Shown here piece after piece: positions 8,749-16,421 of a DNA stretch of 64,000 nucleotides. Under the pieces are notes generated by a model that saw only the letters and a list, made by a program, of their open reading frames with translations, did no database searches and was not told the origin of the DNA. The DNA is from Rugosimonospora sp040255525 (GTDB lineage: Bacteria; Actinomycetota; Actinomycetes; Mycobacteriales; Micromonosporaceae), in the NCBI GenBank assembly GCA_040255525.1, contig JBDZVD010000004.1:69592-133591 (forward strand). The letters run 5' to 3'. The stretch's first letter is position 1. Each line of letters begins with the position of its first letter. A program made the position numbers and the translations under genes.

Positions 8749-8907
8749 GCGGTCATTATTGCCCCCGACCAGGATCGGCTCGCGGCCGGGTCGCTCCCCA
8801 GCGTGTCGCGACCGGGTCGGGACGGGTTCCGGAGGCCCCCGCCCCGCCGACCGCGGCCGGGGCCGGACCACCGGGGCGGGCCGGTGGCGGCCGGGCGCCG
8901 GTTGACC

Positions 8908-8925
8908 GGTAGCGGCGGCTACCAT
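8908..8925 (+). promoter_or_regulatory. Inverted repeat and TACCAT -10 box before the receiver gene
   Basis: GGTAGC-GGCG-GCTACC (8908-8923) overlaps a TACCAT box (8920-8925) that ends 7 nt before the GTG start, fitting leaderless transcription with an operator-like overlap. A TTGACC at 8902 is too close to act as the -35 of this box. Confidence 0.4.
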
Positions 8926-8932
8926 TCAGCCC

Positions 8933-9322
8933 GTGACGTACACGGTCCTTCTCTACAGCGATGACCCGCAGGTCCGCGATCGGATGCGGCAGGCCATCGG
9001 CACCCGCCCGGCGGCCGACCTGTCAGTGGAGTTCGTCGACGCGGCCACCTATGTGGAATGCCTCACGCTCATCGACACGTACGAGATCGATCTGATCGTG
9101 CTCGATGGCGAGGCGACCCCGACCGGCGGCATCGGCATCGCCCGGCAGTTGCGGGACGAGCTGGACGACTGCCCGCCGATCGCCCTGGCCATCGCCCGCG
9201 CCGCCGACCGGTGGCTGGCCGCGTACGCGCAGGTGGACGCGACGCTCGCGCACCCGCTCGACCCGGTGACCACGGGTGCCACGGTGGCCGGCCTGCTGCG
9301 GGACCGCGCCTCAGCCCGGTAA
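8933..9322 (+). CDS. Stand-alone response-regulator receiver-like protein
   Basis: A 129-residue protein consisting only of a receiver-like domain. The acidic pocket is visible as SDD (residues 9-11) and the phosphoacceptor candidate is Asp58 in LIVLDGE, followed by GGIGIARQLRDEL as in CheY-like folds. The conserved Lys before the last Pro is not seen (the sequence reads LAHPLDP), so phosphorylation-dependent switching may be altered. It has no output domain. It is divergent from ctaE and 30 bp ahead of trpD. Its partner is unknown; a role linked to oxidase expression is only suggested by position. Confidence 0.75.
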   Translation: MTYTVLLYSDDPQVRDRMRQAIGTRPAADLSVEFVDAATYVECLTLIDTYEIDLIVLDGEATPTGGIGIARQLRDELDDCPPIALAIARAADRWLAAYAQVDATLAHPLDPVTTGATVAGLLRDRASAR

Positions 9323-9352
9323 CTCTCTCCTTCGCCGATACCGGAGGCCGAC

Positions 9353-10489
9353 ATGTCCGCGCAGCCTGGCCGCCCTGCCGCGGCACCCCCACCCCCGGCG
9401 CCCCAACCCCCGGCACCGTCGCCGGCCGGCGTGGGCGAACACAGCTGGCCCCGCCTGATCGGTGCGCTGGTGCGCGGGGCCGAACTGTCCAGCGGGGAGA
9501 CCGCCTGGGCGATGGGCGAGATCATGTCGGGGTCGGCCACGCCGGTCCAGATCACCGCGTTCGCGATCGCGCTGCGGGCCAAGGGCGAGACGCCGGCCGA
9601 GCTGGCCGGCCTGGTCGAGGCGATGCTCGCGAACGCGACCCGGGTGCAACTGCCCGAGGCGGTACGGGCCGACGCGCTCGACGTGGTGGGCACCGGCGGC
9701 GACCGTGCCCACACGGTGAACATCTCCACCATGTCGGCGCTGGTCGCGGCCGGCGCCGGGGTACGGGTCGCGAAGCACGGCAACCGGGCGGCCACCTCCT
9801 CCTGCGGCGCGGCCGACCTGCTGGAGTACCTCGGCGTCCCGCTCGACCTGTCCGCGCCGGCGGTGGCCCGCTGCCTCGACGAGGTCGGCATCGGCTTCTG
9901 CTTCGCGGCGGCATTCCACCCCGGCATGCGGCACGCGTCGACCGCCCGGCGTGAGATGGGCACTCCGACCTTCTTCAACTTCCTCGGCCCGCTGACCAAC
10001 CCGGCGCAGCCCCGGGCGGGCCTGGTCGGCTGCGCCGACCTGCGGATGGCTCCGGTGATGGCCGAAACCTTCGCCGCGCGGGGCAGCTCGGTGCTGCTGG
10101 TACGGGGCGAGGACGGGCTGGACGAGGTGACCACCACGGCGCCCACCCGGGTCTGGGTGATCAGTGGCGGCAGCGTCACCGAGACCGTGGTCGACGCGCT
10201 CGACCTGGGCATTCCGCGCTCGGTCGAGGGCGACCTGCGCGGCGCCGACGCGGCCTACAACGCGGAGGTGACCCGCAAGCTGCTGGCCGGTGCGACCGGA
10301 CCGGTCCGCGACGCGGTGGTGGTCAACGCCGGGGCCGCCCTGGCCGCGCACGCCGGCCCGGGCGACGACCTGATCGCGGCGTGGCGTGCCGGCATCGCGC
10401 GGGCGAACGAGTCCATCGACTCCGGTGCGGCCGCCGCCGTGCTGGATCGCTGGGTGTCGTTCGCCCGGGCGCTGCGCGCCGCCGAGTGA
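9353..10489 (+). CDS. trpD: Anthranilate phosphoribosyltransferase
   Basis: Joins anthranilate and PRPP in tryptophan synthesis. The 378-residue protein has a Pro/Ala-rich leader of about 28 residues before the usual start region (WPRLIGALVRGAELS). Motifs: the PRPP loop VVGTGGDRAHTVNIS, KHGNRAATSSCGAADLLE, FFNFLGPLTNPA and the RGEDGLDEVT metal-binding stretch. ATG 9353 follows GGAGG by 6 nt. As in mycobacteria it lies beside ctaE, away from other trp genes, so it is a lone biosynthetic gene in a respiratory neighbourhood. Confidence 0.96.
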   Translation: MSAQPGRPAAAPPPPAPQPPAPSPAGVGEHSWPRLIGALVRGAELSSGETAWAMGEIMSGSATPVQITAFAIALRAKGETPAELAGLVEAMLANATRVQLPEAVRADALDVVGTGGDRAHTVNISTMSALVAAGAGVRVAKHGNRAATSSCGAADLLEYLGVPLDLSAPAVARCLDEVGIGFCFAAAFHPGMRHASTARREMGTPTFFNFLGPLTNPAQPRAGLVGCADLRMAPVMAETFAARGSSVLLVRGEDGLDEVTTTAPTRVWVISGGSVTETVVDALDLGIPRSVEGDLRGADAAYNAEVTRKLLAGATGPVRDAVVVNAGAALAAHAGPGDDLIAAWRAGIARANESIDSGAAAAVLDRWVSFARALRAAE

Positions 10490-10546
10490 CGGGCGCTGCC
10501 CGGCCGGGTGACGGGCGCGGTCGCCGGGCCGCCGGGGCGGCCTCGG

Positions 10547-10675
10547 CTAGATTGCGACGGCCGGCGCGAGCGGATCGTCCGGATCCGGGTAGACGTGCAG
10601 CCCGATGGTGTCGCCGCCGCGATCCACGTGTTCCTGGCGATATCCGGCAACCGGAACGGCAGAATCGTCGATCAC
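10547..10675 (-). CDS. Possible 42-residue protein between trpD and the S9 peptidase
   Basis: A GTG-started frame (VIDDSAVPVAGYRQEHVDRG and on) ends at a TAG in the 234-bp gap between two + strand genes. A TACCCT box lies 6-8 nt before the GTG. The sequence is acidic and proline-rich toward the end (YPDPDDPLAP). Third-position GC is about 75 percent, lower than neighbouring genes, which argues against strong selection. No family recognised. It may be a short leaderless gene divergent from the peptidase or chance. Confidence 0.3.
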   Translation of the reverse strand: MIDDSAVPVAGYRQEHVDRGGDTIGLHVYPDPDDPLAPAVAI

Positions 10676-10688
10676 GCCACGAGGGTAC

Positions 10689-10716
10689 TTGTCAGTATCC
10701 AGCGGCCCGGTAGCCT
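10689..10716 (+). promoter_or_regulatory. Promoter of the S9 peptidase gene
   Basis: TTGTCA (10689-10694), a 16-bp spacer and TAGCCT (10711-10716) lie 7 nt before the GTG start at 10724, predicting a leaderless transcript. Confidence 0.6.
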
Positions 10717-10723
10717 GCCGAAC

Positions 10724-12634
10724 GTGAAACCTGCTGACATTTCCCGAGTTCTCATCCCCGGGGTGCCCTCGCTGCGTCCCGACGGCCGGCAGACCGTCGT
10801 CGCGGTACGCCGCGCCGATCTTGAGGCGGACGACTACACCAGCCAGCTGTGGGTGGTCGACACCGACGGGTCGGGCAAACCGCGCCAGCTCACCCACGGC
10901 TGGCGCGACGGCAGCCCGCGATGGTCACCGGACGGCGCGTGGATCGCGTTCACCCGGGTGGAACGGGCGACCGACGGCACGCTTGGCAAGCCGCAGATCT
11001 GGGTGCTGCCGACCGCCGGTGGCGAACCGCGCCGGCTGACCGACCACCCGCTGGGCGCCACCGACCCGGTGTGGAGCCCCGACTCGACCCGGCTGGCCTA
11101 CCTGGCCCGGGTGCCGGAGGCCGGCCGGTACGGCTCCGCGGAGGGTGTCGGTCCGGAGAAGGAGGCGCCCCGCCGGATCACCCGGTTCCGGTACCGGCTG
11201 GACAACCTCGGCTTCCTCGACTCCCGGCCGCAGCACGTCTGGCTGGTCGATCTCGCCGGTACGGCGCAGCAGGTCACCCACGGCGACGCCGACCACGGTG
11301 ACGTCGACTGGAGCCCGTCCGGCGACCTGCTCACGTTCAGCGCCGCGCGGCACGAGACGGCGGGCGACGATCTCCGGTCGGACATCTGGGTGTGTGCCCC
11401 GGACGGCTCCGGGCTGCGGGCGCTCACCACCGGCGAGCTCGCGACCGGCGAGCCCCGCTTCAGCACGGACGGCACCCTGATCTGCTTCATCGCCAGCGAC
11501 ACCGGCGAGAACGGCCGGCAGAGCGTGGCGAAGAACGCGTCGCTGTGGTCGGTCCCGGTGGCCGGCGGCGAGCCGGTACGCCTGACCGATGAGGAGCGCT
11601 ACACCCAGACCCGCGGCGTCCGGATGATCACCACGGCGGACGGTGTGTTGTTCCCCAACGAGAACCGCGGGGCGGGCGAACTGCTCCTGGTGCCGTACGG
11701 CGGGGGTGAGCCGCGGGTCGTGCTGGACGGGCGGCGGCAGGTCAACGGCGTGGACCGGGCCGGCGACGTCCTGGTCGCGGTGATCGCCGACGAGAACAGC
11801 TGGGGCGAGCTGGTGACCGGCTCGGGCACCGTGCTGACCGACTTCAGCGCGGACTTCCGCGCCACCGCCGGCGTCCGGCCACAGGTCGAGATCGAGGCGG
11901 TGGCTCCGGACGGGTACCCGGTGCACGGCTGGGTGGTACGTCCGGACGGGCCCGGGCCGCACCCGGTACTACTGATGATCCACGGTGGCCCGTTCACCCA
12001 GTACGGCTGGGGGCTGTTCGACGAGGCGCAGGTGTACGCGAGCGCCGGGTACGCGGTGGTGATGGGCAACCCGCGCGGCTCCTCCGGGTACGGGCAGGCG
12101 CACGGGCGGGCCATCCTCGGCAACGTCGGTGAGGCGTCCGCGGCGGACCTGCTGGCTCTGCTGGACGCGGCGCTGGCCGACCCGTCGCTGGACCGGGAGC
12201 GGGTCGGTGTGCTGGGCGGCTCGCACGGCGGGTTCATGACCACCTGGCTCGCCGCGCACCACGGCGACCGGTTCAAGGCTGCCATCTCCGAGCGTGCGGT
12301 CAACGCGATCGACAGCTTCACCGGCTCGTCCGACATCGGCTGGTTCTTCGCCGAGGACCTGTACGGCCCGGACCCGGAGCGCCAGCGGGCGCAGAGCCCG
12401 CTGACCTACGCCGACCGGATCCAGATCCCGGTCCTGATCATCCACTCGGAGCAGGACTGGCGCTGCCCGATCGAGCAGGGACAGCGGCTGTTCGTGGCGC
12501 TGCGGCACCGCGGCGTGCCGGCCGAGTTCCTGCTGTTCCCCGGTGAGGGACACGAGATGTCGCGCGCGGGACTGCCCTCGCACCGGGTCGCCCGGTTCGA
12601 CGCCGTGCTGGACTGGTGGTCGCGCCACCTGTGA
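10724..12634 (+). CDS. S9 family peptidase (acylaminoacyl-peptidase / dipeptidyl aminopeptidase type)
   Basis: Predicted cytoplasmic serine oligopeptidase of 636 residues. The first 370 residues form a WD40/TolB-like propeller with repeated SPDG..I-type blades (RWSPDGAWIAFTR, VWSPDSTRLAYLA, DWSPSGDLLTFSA). The C-terminal alpha/beta-hydrolase domain has the nucleophile in GGSHGG (Ser about 500), the acid in HSEQDW (Asp about 577) and the base in GEGHE (His about 609). There is no signal peptide. GTG 10724 was chosen because it follows a consensus promoter directly and starts the family alignment (KPADISRVLIPGVPSLRPDG). It stands alone after trpD. Confidence 0.92.
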   Translation: MKPADISRVLIPGVPSLRPDGRQTVVAVRRADLEADDYTSQLWVVDTDGSGKPRQLTHGWRDGSPRWSPDGAWIAFTRVERATDGTLGKPQIWVLPTAGGEPRRLTDHPLGATDPVWSPDSTRLAYLARVPEAGRYGSAEGVGPEKEAPRRITRFRYRLDNLGFLDSRPQHVWLVDLAGTAQQVTHGDADHGDVDWSPSGDLLTFSAARHETAGDDLRSDIWVCAPDGSGLRALTTGELATGEPRFSTDGTLICFIASDTGENGRQSVAKNASLWSVPVAGGEPVRLTDEERYTQTRGVRMITTADGVLFPNENRGAGELLLVPYGGGEPRVVLDGRRQVNGVDRAGDVLVAVIADENSWGELVTGSGTVLTDFSADFRATAGVRPQVEIEAVAPDGYPVHGWVVRPDGPGPHPVLLMIHGGPFTQYGWGLFDEAQVYASAGYAVVMGNPRGSSGYGQAHGRAILGNVGEASAADLLALLDAALADPSLDRERVGVLGGSHGGFMTTWLAAHHGDRFKAAISERAVNAIDSFTGSSDIGWFFAEDLYGPDPERQRAQSPLTYADRIQIPVLIIHSEQDWRCPIEQGQRLFVALRHRGVPAEFLLFPGEGHEMSRAGLPSHRVARFDAVLDWWSRHL

Positions 12635-12725
12635 CGGGTACGGTCCCCGCTCGCCGGGCGGCGGTCAGCGCCGGGTGGCGATGATCACCGACTCGGTGGG
12701 CGAGGCCGGCAACTCGACGGCCGAG

Positions 12726-13013
12726 TCAGTCGGCATCGGTGAACCCGATAGCGAAAGCCTCTTCGAGGTCGTGGCGCGAGTACGCCTGGAACGCGATGTG
12801 CGTGTCCGTGCTGACCACGCCCGCGGTCTTCGAGATCCCGCCCGCGATCACCTCGGCGATCTGGTCGAACTCGCGGACTCGGACGATGGCGATGAGGTCG
12901 ACGCCGCCGGCGACCGAGTAGACCTCGCTGACGCCGGGCAGGTTGGCCAGAGACTCGGCCACCTCGGGGATCGAGTCGGTGGCGCAGTCGATGAGGACGA
13001 TCGCGGTGATCAC
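12726..13013 (-). CDS. Stand-alone Lrp/AsnC ligand-binding (RAM) domain protein
   Basis: A 95-residue protein equivalent to the effector-binding half of Lrp/AsnC regulators, without a DNA-binding helix-turn-helix. Typical features: ITAIVLIDCA at the start, LPGVSEVYSVAGGVDLIAIVRV in the core and a C-terminal VVSTDTHIAFQAYSRHDLE. Such stand-alone RAM proteins bind amino acids or other small ligands as oligomers. GTG 13013 overlaps the stop of the nucleotidyltransferase (GTGA), making this the last gene of a four-gene overlapping unit. Confidence 0.88.
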   Translation of the reverse strand: MITAIVLIDCATDSIPEVAESLANLPGVSEVYSVAGGVDLIAIVRVREFDQIAEVIAGGISKTAGVVSTDTHIAFQAYSRHDLEEAFAIGFTDAD

Positions 13014-13849
13014 TCGGAGGCTCCTTCGTCGGGTGCTGCGGCTACCGTACCGTCCCGGCCGTACCGGATGGCCCCGGCGAGCCGCTCTTCGGGGCCGACG
13101 TAGCCGCCCGGCCAGACGACCGCGCGCTCCACCCGCCCGCGAACCACCGCCCCGGCACCGATGACGGCGCTGCGCACCTCCCCGGTGACGTCGGCGTCGG
13201 GCGCGACGATCCGGCCGGTCGGCTCGGCGGCGTCCAGGTTGGCCGCGAGGTAGTCGCCGGGGGTACCGGTGTCCAGGTACCTGCCGCCGTACGGCACCAC
13301 GGTCAGCTCGCCGGCCGCCTCCGCGTCGCGCCACAGCCGCTTCACCAGTTCGCCCGGCTCCGCGCCGAGGTGCCGTACCCGGTGCCAGGGCAGCAGCGAG
13401 TACCCGGCGAACCGGTGGCGGCCGAACTCGTACGGCGGTCCCGGCGTGCCGAGCAGCCGCACCCCGGTACCGTCCCAGCCGGCCAGGAGCGGGGCGAGAT
13501 CGCCACCGGCCAGGTACGCGTCGGCGTTGCCGACCAGCACGCCCCGGCCGTCGATCCAGTCCCGCAGCGCGCCCACCCCGCCGGCGGTACCCAGTGGCCG
13601 CGGCCCCGCCTCGACGGACAGGTGTGCCCGGTCCCCGACGGCCGTGACCACCTGGTCGGCCAGGTACCAGGCATTGACCGCGACCCGGGACGGGCCGGTG
13701 AAGCCCAGCTCCGCCAGCCGGGCGAGAGCGCGGTCGAGCAGCGGGACGTTCCCGACCGGGCAGAGTGCCTTGGGGACCGTGCCGGTCAGCGGCCGCAGCC
13801 GCTGCCCCTCGCCGGCGGCGAGCACCACCGAGCAGATCTCAATCGCCAC
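13010..13849 (-). CDS. Sugar-phosphate nucleotidyltransferase (GlmU/ManC-like)
   Basis: A 279-residue NTP-transferase: the N-terminus has the signature VLAAGEGQRLRPLTG followed by PKAL, and the acidic metal site is in LVGNADAYLAGG. A short C-terminal region shows hexapeptide-like turns (IVAPDADVTGEVRSAVIGAG), as in two-domain nucleotidyltransferases. The substrate, probably a sugar-1-phosphate, cannot be told. GTG 13849 is 6 nt after GAGG; GTG 13852 is the alternative. The gene overlaps the end of the Nudix gene by 11 bp and the RAM protein by 4 bp, so the three products are probably made together. Confidence 0.87.
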   Translation of the reverse strand: MAIEICSVVLAAGEGQRLRPLTGTVPKALCPVGNVPLLDRALARLAELGFTGPSRVAVNAWYLADQVVTAVGDRAHLSVEAGPRPLGTAGGVGALRDWIDGRGVLVGNADAYLAGGDLAPLLAGWDGTGVRLLGTPGPPYEFGRHRFAGYSLLPWHRVRHLGAEPGELVKRLWRDAEAAGELTVVPYGGRYLDTGTPGDYLAANLDAAEPTGRIVAPDADVTGEVRSAVIGAGAVVRGRVERAVVWPGGYVGPEERLAGAIRYGRDGTVAAAPDEGASE

Positions 13850-14372
13850 CACGGACCTCGGGATACTCCGCGTACGGACCGATCCCGTAGTAGCCCAGCA
13901 GGCGGGCCGTCGGCGGGGTGAGCGGCGGCAGCGCGTCGATCCGGTGCCAGGCGGCCTCGTACACCTCGGCGCCGTCGACCGCGAAGGTGACGCTGGCCGG
14001 CACCCGGGCCTCGAACACCATGTCGACCCAGCGGCCGTTGGCGTGCACGACCGCGTTCGGCGACATCGGGACCAGATCGCTGGCGGACACCCGGATGCCG
14101 GACTCCTCGAACAGCTCCCGGGCCGCCCCGACGGCCGGCGGTTCACCGCGCTTGAGCAGCCCGGCCGGCAGCGACCAGCCGTGCCCGGGTGGCTGGCGCA
14201 GCAGCACGAGGCGGTCGGGTGCGTCCCGATCGGTGTCCCGGACCAGCACCACCCCGCCAACGATGTACTTCTGGCTGGCCAGCCGCACCAGCCGACGCCG
14301 CCAGCGGCTGGGCAGGCGGTAGAAGGTGCGGTAGAAGGCTCCCCGTACGCGCGCCACCTGTCGACTGGTCAC
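13839..14372 (-). CDS. Nudix hydrolase
   Basis: A 177-residue protein with a complete Nudix box, G-x5-E-x7-REL-x-EESGI, at about residues 71-93. A basic N-terminal stretch (FYRLPSRWRRRLVRL) precedes the fold. Nudix enzymes hydrolyse nucleoside diphosphates linked to another moiety; the adjacent nucleotidyltransferase suggests an NDP-sugar or nucleotide substrate, as inference. GTG 14372 overlaps the TGA of a small repeat-encoding frame (GTGA), so it is probably translated by coupling to that leader ORF. Confidence 0.9.
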   Translation of the reverse strand: MTSRQVARVRGAFYRTFYRLPSRWRRRLVRLASQKYIVGGVVLVRDTDRDAPDRLVLLRQPPGHGWSLPAGLLKRGEPPAVGAARELFEESGIRVSASDLVPMSPNAVVHANGRWVDMVFEARVPASVTFAVDGAEVYEAAWHRIDALPPLTPPTARLLGYYGIGPYAEYPEVRGGD

Positions 14373-14521
14373 GCGGTCTGCTCCCTGTCGGTCGCGCGGC
14401 CGCCAGCGGCGCCGAGGGATTTCGGACCGCCAGCGGCGCTGGTCGGCGCGGCGCCGCGGTCAAGCGGTCCGGCGCTGGTCGACGCCGTGTCGCGGTCAAG
14501 CGGCCGCTCCCTATCACTCAT
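14369..14521 (-). CDS. Small 50-codon leader ORF made of GPLDRD repeats
   Basis: ATG 14521 opens MSDRERPLDRDTAST and the frame runs through GPLDRG, SAAGG and SLGAAGGRATD to a TGA that overlaps the Nudix GTG. It consists almost wholly of the 36-bp repeat family. A TAGCCT box (14535-14530) ends 8 nt before the ATG with no Shine-Dalgarno, matching the leaderless pattern of other starts here, so it is probably transcribed and translated. It could couple translation to the Nudix gene. Alternatively the repeat once was the N-terminus of the Nudix protein and is now frame-separated; the frames differ. Confidence 0.55.
   Translation of the reverse strand: MSDRERPLDRDTASTSAGPLDRGAAPTSAAGGPKSLGAAGGRATDREQTA
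14399..14511 (-). repeat. 36-bp GPLDRD-type repeat, copy set 3
   Basis: A full unit runs 14460-14495 and a partial unit starts at 14496, each opening TCAAGCGG(T/C)C; a degenerate unit precedes at about 14424-14459. Block 14399-14418 (SLGAAGG coding) matches the block in qcrC. Reading frame and orientation relative to the start codon are the same as in qcrC and the left-edge gene. Confidence 0.82.
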
Positions 14522-14571
14522 GACCGCCAAGGCTAGTGGTCGTGGCGCGCGGCGCGAGGGGCGGTCGCGGG

Positions 14572-16380
14572 TCACCGGGGCGACTGGTCGACCGCCGCGA
14601 TCATCCGCTCGACCGCGTCATCCGCGGACACGCGGTGGTCGGCGACCGCGACGAGCAGCGCCTCCAGGTCGGGGTAGCCGAGTTCCTCGACGAGCCCGAG
14701 CAGCGGGGCGTCATCGACGAGCCCCCGGTCGCACTTGCGCAGGGCGAGCCCGATCGCCGCCCGGCCGAGCTTCACCTTGTGCGCGATCGTGGACGGCTCC
14801 GCGCCGTCGGCGAACCACCGGTCGATCTGGAGCCGGGCCAGCGGGGTCTTGACGAACTGCAGCCACTCCCTCGACGGTCCGGAGGCCATCGGACCCTGGC
14901 TGATGATCTCCACCACGTCGCCCTCCACGAGCGGCGAGGACAGTGGGATCAGCCGGCCGCCGCGGCGCGCGCCGACACAGCCGTGGCCGAGCTCGGTGTC
15001 CAGCGTGTACGCCAGGTCGACGGATGTGCTGCCGGCCGGAAGGAGGACACGCCGGCCGTCCGTCGTGAACACCAGGATCTGCGCCTCGGTGAGGTCGCAG
15101 CGCAGCGCGTCGAGGAAGCGCTCCGCGTCGTCGGCGACCACTTCCCAGTCCAGCACCCGGCGCAGCCAGTCCGGCGACTCCGCCTTGCCGCGCGCGGCGG
15201 AGCTGGTGGGGGAGTACCGGAACGAGGCGACGATGCCGTACTCCGCCTCGCGGTGCATCGGCTCGGTGCGGATGAGCACCTCAAGCGGCTGGTTCTCCGG
15301 TCCGAGCACGGTGGTGTGCAGCGAGCGGTAGTGGTTGTTCTTCGGCGAGGCGATGAAGTCCTTGAACCGCCCCGGTACCGGCCGCCAGGTCGCGTGTACC
15401 GTGCCGAGCGCCGCGTAACAGTCGGTCTGTGGCCCGTCCACCACGATCACGATCCGCGGCAACTCCATCGGGACGGGCCGGCCGGACGCCTCGGTGTCCT
15501 TCCAGATCGAATAGTAGTGGCGGGGCCGCGCCGCGATCGCGGTCTTGATCTTCGCCCGGGTCAGCGCGGGCTGGATCGTGCCGATCACCTTGTTCAGGTA
15601 CGGCAGCCACTGTGGGCGGTTGCGGACGTGCTGGTCGATCGCGGCGTACGAGTCGGGGTCGAGGTTCAACAGGACGGTGTCCTCGAGTTCGCGCTTGAGC
15701 GCCTGGATGCCGAGCCGGTCGCACAGCGGTACCAGCACCTGGCGGGTGGCGCCGGCGATCCGTACCCGGGAGGCGGGCGACCGCGCGCCGAGCGTGCGCA
15801 TGTTGTGCAGCCGGTCGGCCAGCTTGATCACCAGCACCCGCACGTCCTGCCCGGCCAGCACGAGCATCTTGCGGATGGTCTCCACCTCGGCTGTCTCGCC
15901 GAAGTAGACCTTGTCGAACTTGGTCACGCCGTCGACCAGCAGCGCGACCTCCGGCCCGAAGTCCGCGCGCAGTTGAGGCAGGGTGTAGCTGGTGTCCTCG
16001 ACGGTGTCGTGGAGCAGGGCGGCCACCAGCGTCGTGGTGTCCATGCCCAGAGAGGCCAGGATCTGCGCGACCGCCAGCGGGTGCGTGATGTAGGGCTCGC
16101 CGCTCTTGCGCATCTGGCCGCGGTGCATCCGCTCCGCGATCGCGTAGCTGCGGCGCAGCACCCCGACGTCGGCGTGCGGATGGATCTGCCGGTGGTCGCG
16201 CAGCAGCGTCACGACCGGATCGCCGGATTGGACCTGCCAGGGAAGCATCGAGCGGAGGCGGCTGCTGAACCATCCCTCCGACACGCCCGGTTCGCGCTGG
16301 GTAGGCGCCCCGCCCGCGACCGGTTGGCCCTTCGCGATGGGGGCGCCAGAAGGCGCGGGTGGACCGGCAGTGAGGTCCAC
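14572..16380 (-). CDS. RelA/SpoT-homologue with intact hydrolase and degenerate synthetase domain
   Basis: A 602-residue protein, shorter than full-length Rel (about 720-850). The HD hydrolase domain is intact: THPLAVAQIL, LLHDTVEDT and KLADRLHNMRTL give the expected His, His-Asp, Glu-Asp and Asp/Asn residues. The synthetase region (about 290-410) keeps the fold (RHYYSIWKD, CYAALGTVH, FKDFIASPKNNHYRSLHTT, EVLIRT), but the conserved DLIAIR motif reads ELPRIVIVV, losing the metal-binding Asp, and AHWxYK reads ASFRYS. A TGS domain follows at about 440-500 and no ACT domain is seen. It is probably a (p)ppGpp hydrolase or regulator rather than a synthetase. GTG 16380 follows AGGAGGTGAG. Confidence 0.88.
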   Translation of the reverse strand: MDLTAGPPAPSGAPIAKGQPVAGGAPTQREPGVSEGWFSSRLRSMLPWQVQSGDPVVTLLRDHRQIHPHADVGVLRRSYAIAERMHRGQMRKSGEPYITHPLAVAQILASLGMDTTTLVAALLHDTVEDTSYTLPQLRADFGPEVALLVDGVTKFDKVYFGETAEVETIRKMLVLAGQDVRVLVIKLADRLHNMRTLGARSPASRVRIAGATRQVLVPLCDRLGIQALKRELEDTVLLNLDPDSYAAIDQHVRNRPQWLPYLNKVIGTIQPALTRAKIKTAIAARPRHYYSIWKDTEASGRPVPMELPRIVIVVDGPQTDCYAALGTVHATWRPVPGRFKDFIASPKNNHYRSLHTTVLGPENQPLEVLIRTEPMHREAEYGIVASFRYSPTSSAARGKAESPDWLRRVLDWEVVADDAERFLDALRCDLTEAQILVFTTDGRRVLLPAGSTSVDLAYTLDTELGHGCVGARRGGRLIPLSSPLVEGDVVEIISQGPMASGPSREWLQFVKTPLARLQIDRWFADGAEPSTIAHKVKLGRAAIGLALRKCDRGLVDDAPLLGLVEELGYPDLEALLVAVADHRVSADDAVERMIAAVDQSPR

Positions 16381-16421
16381 TACTCACCTCCTCGCCGGAT
16401 CCGGACGCGGTGTTGTGCTTC

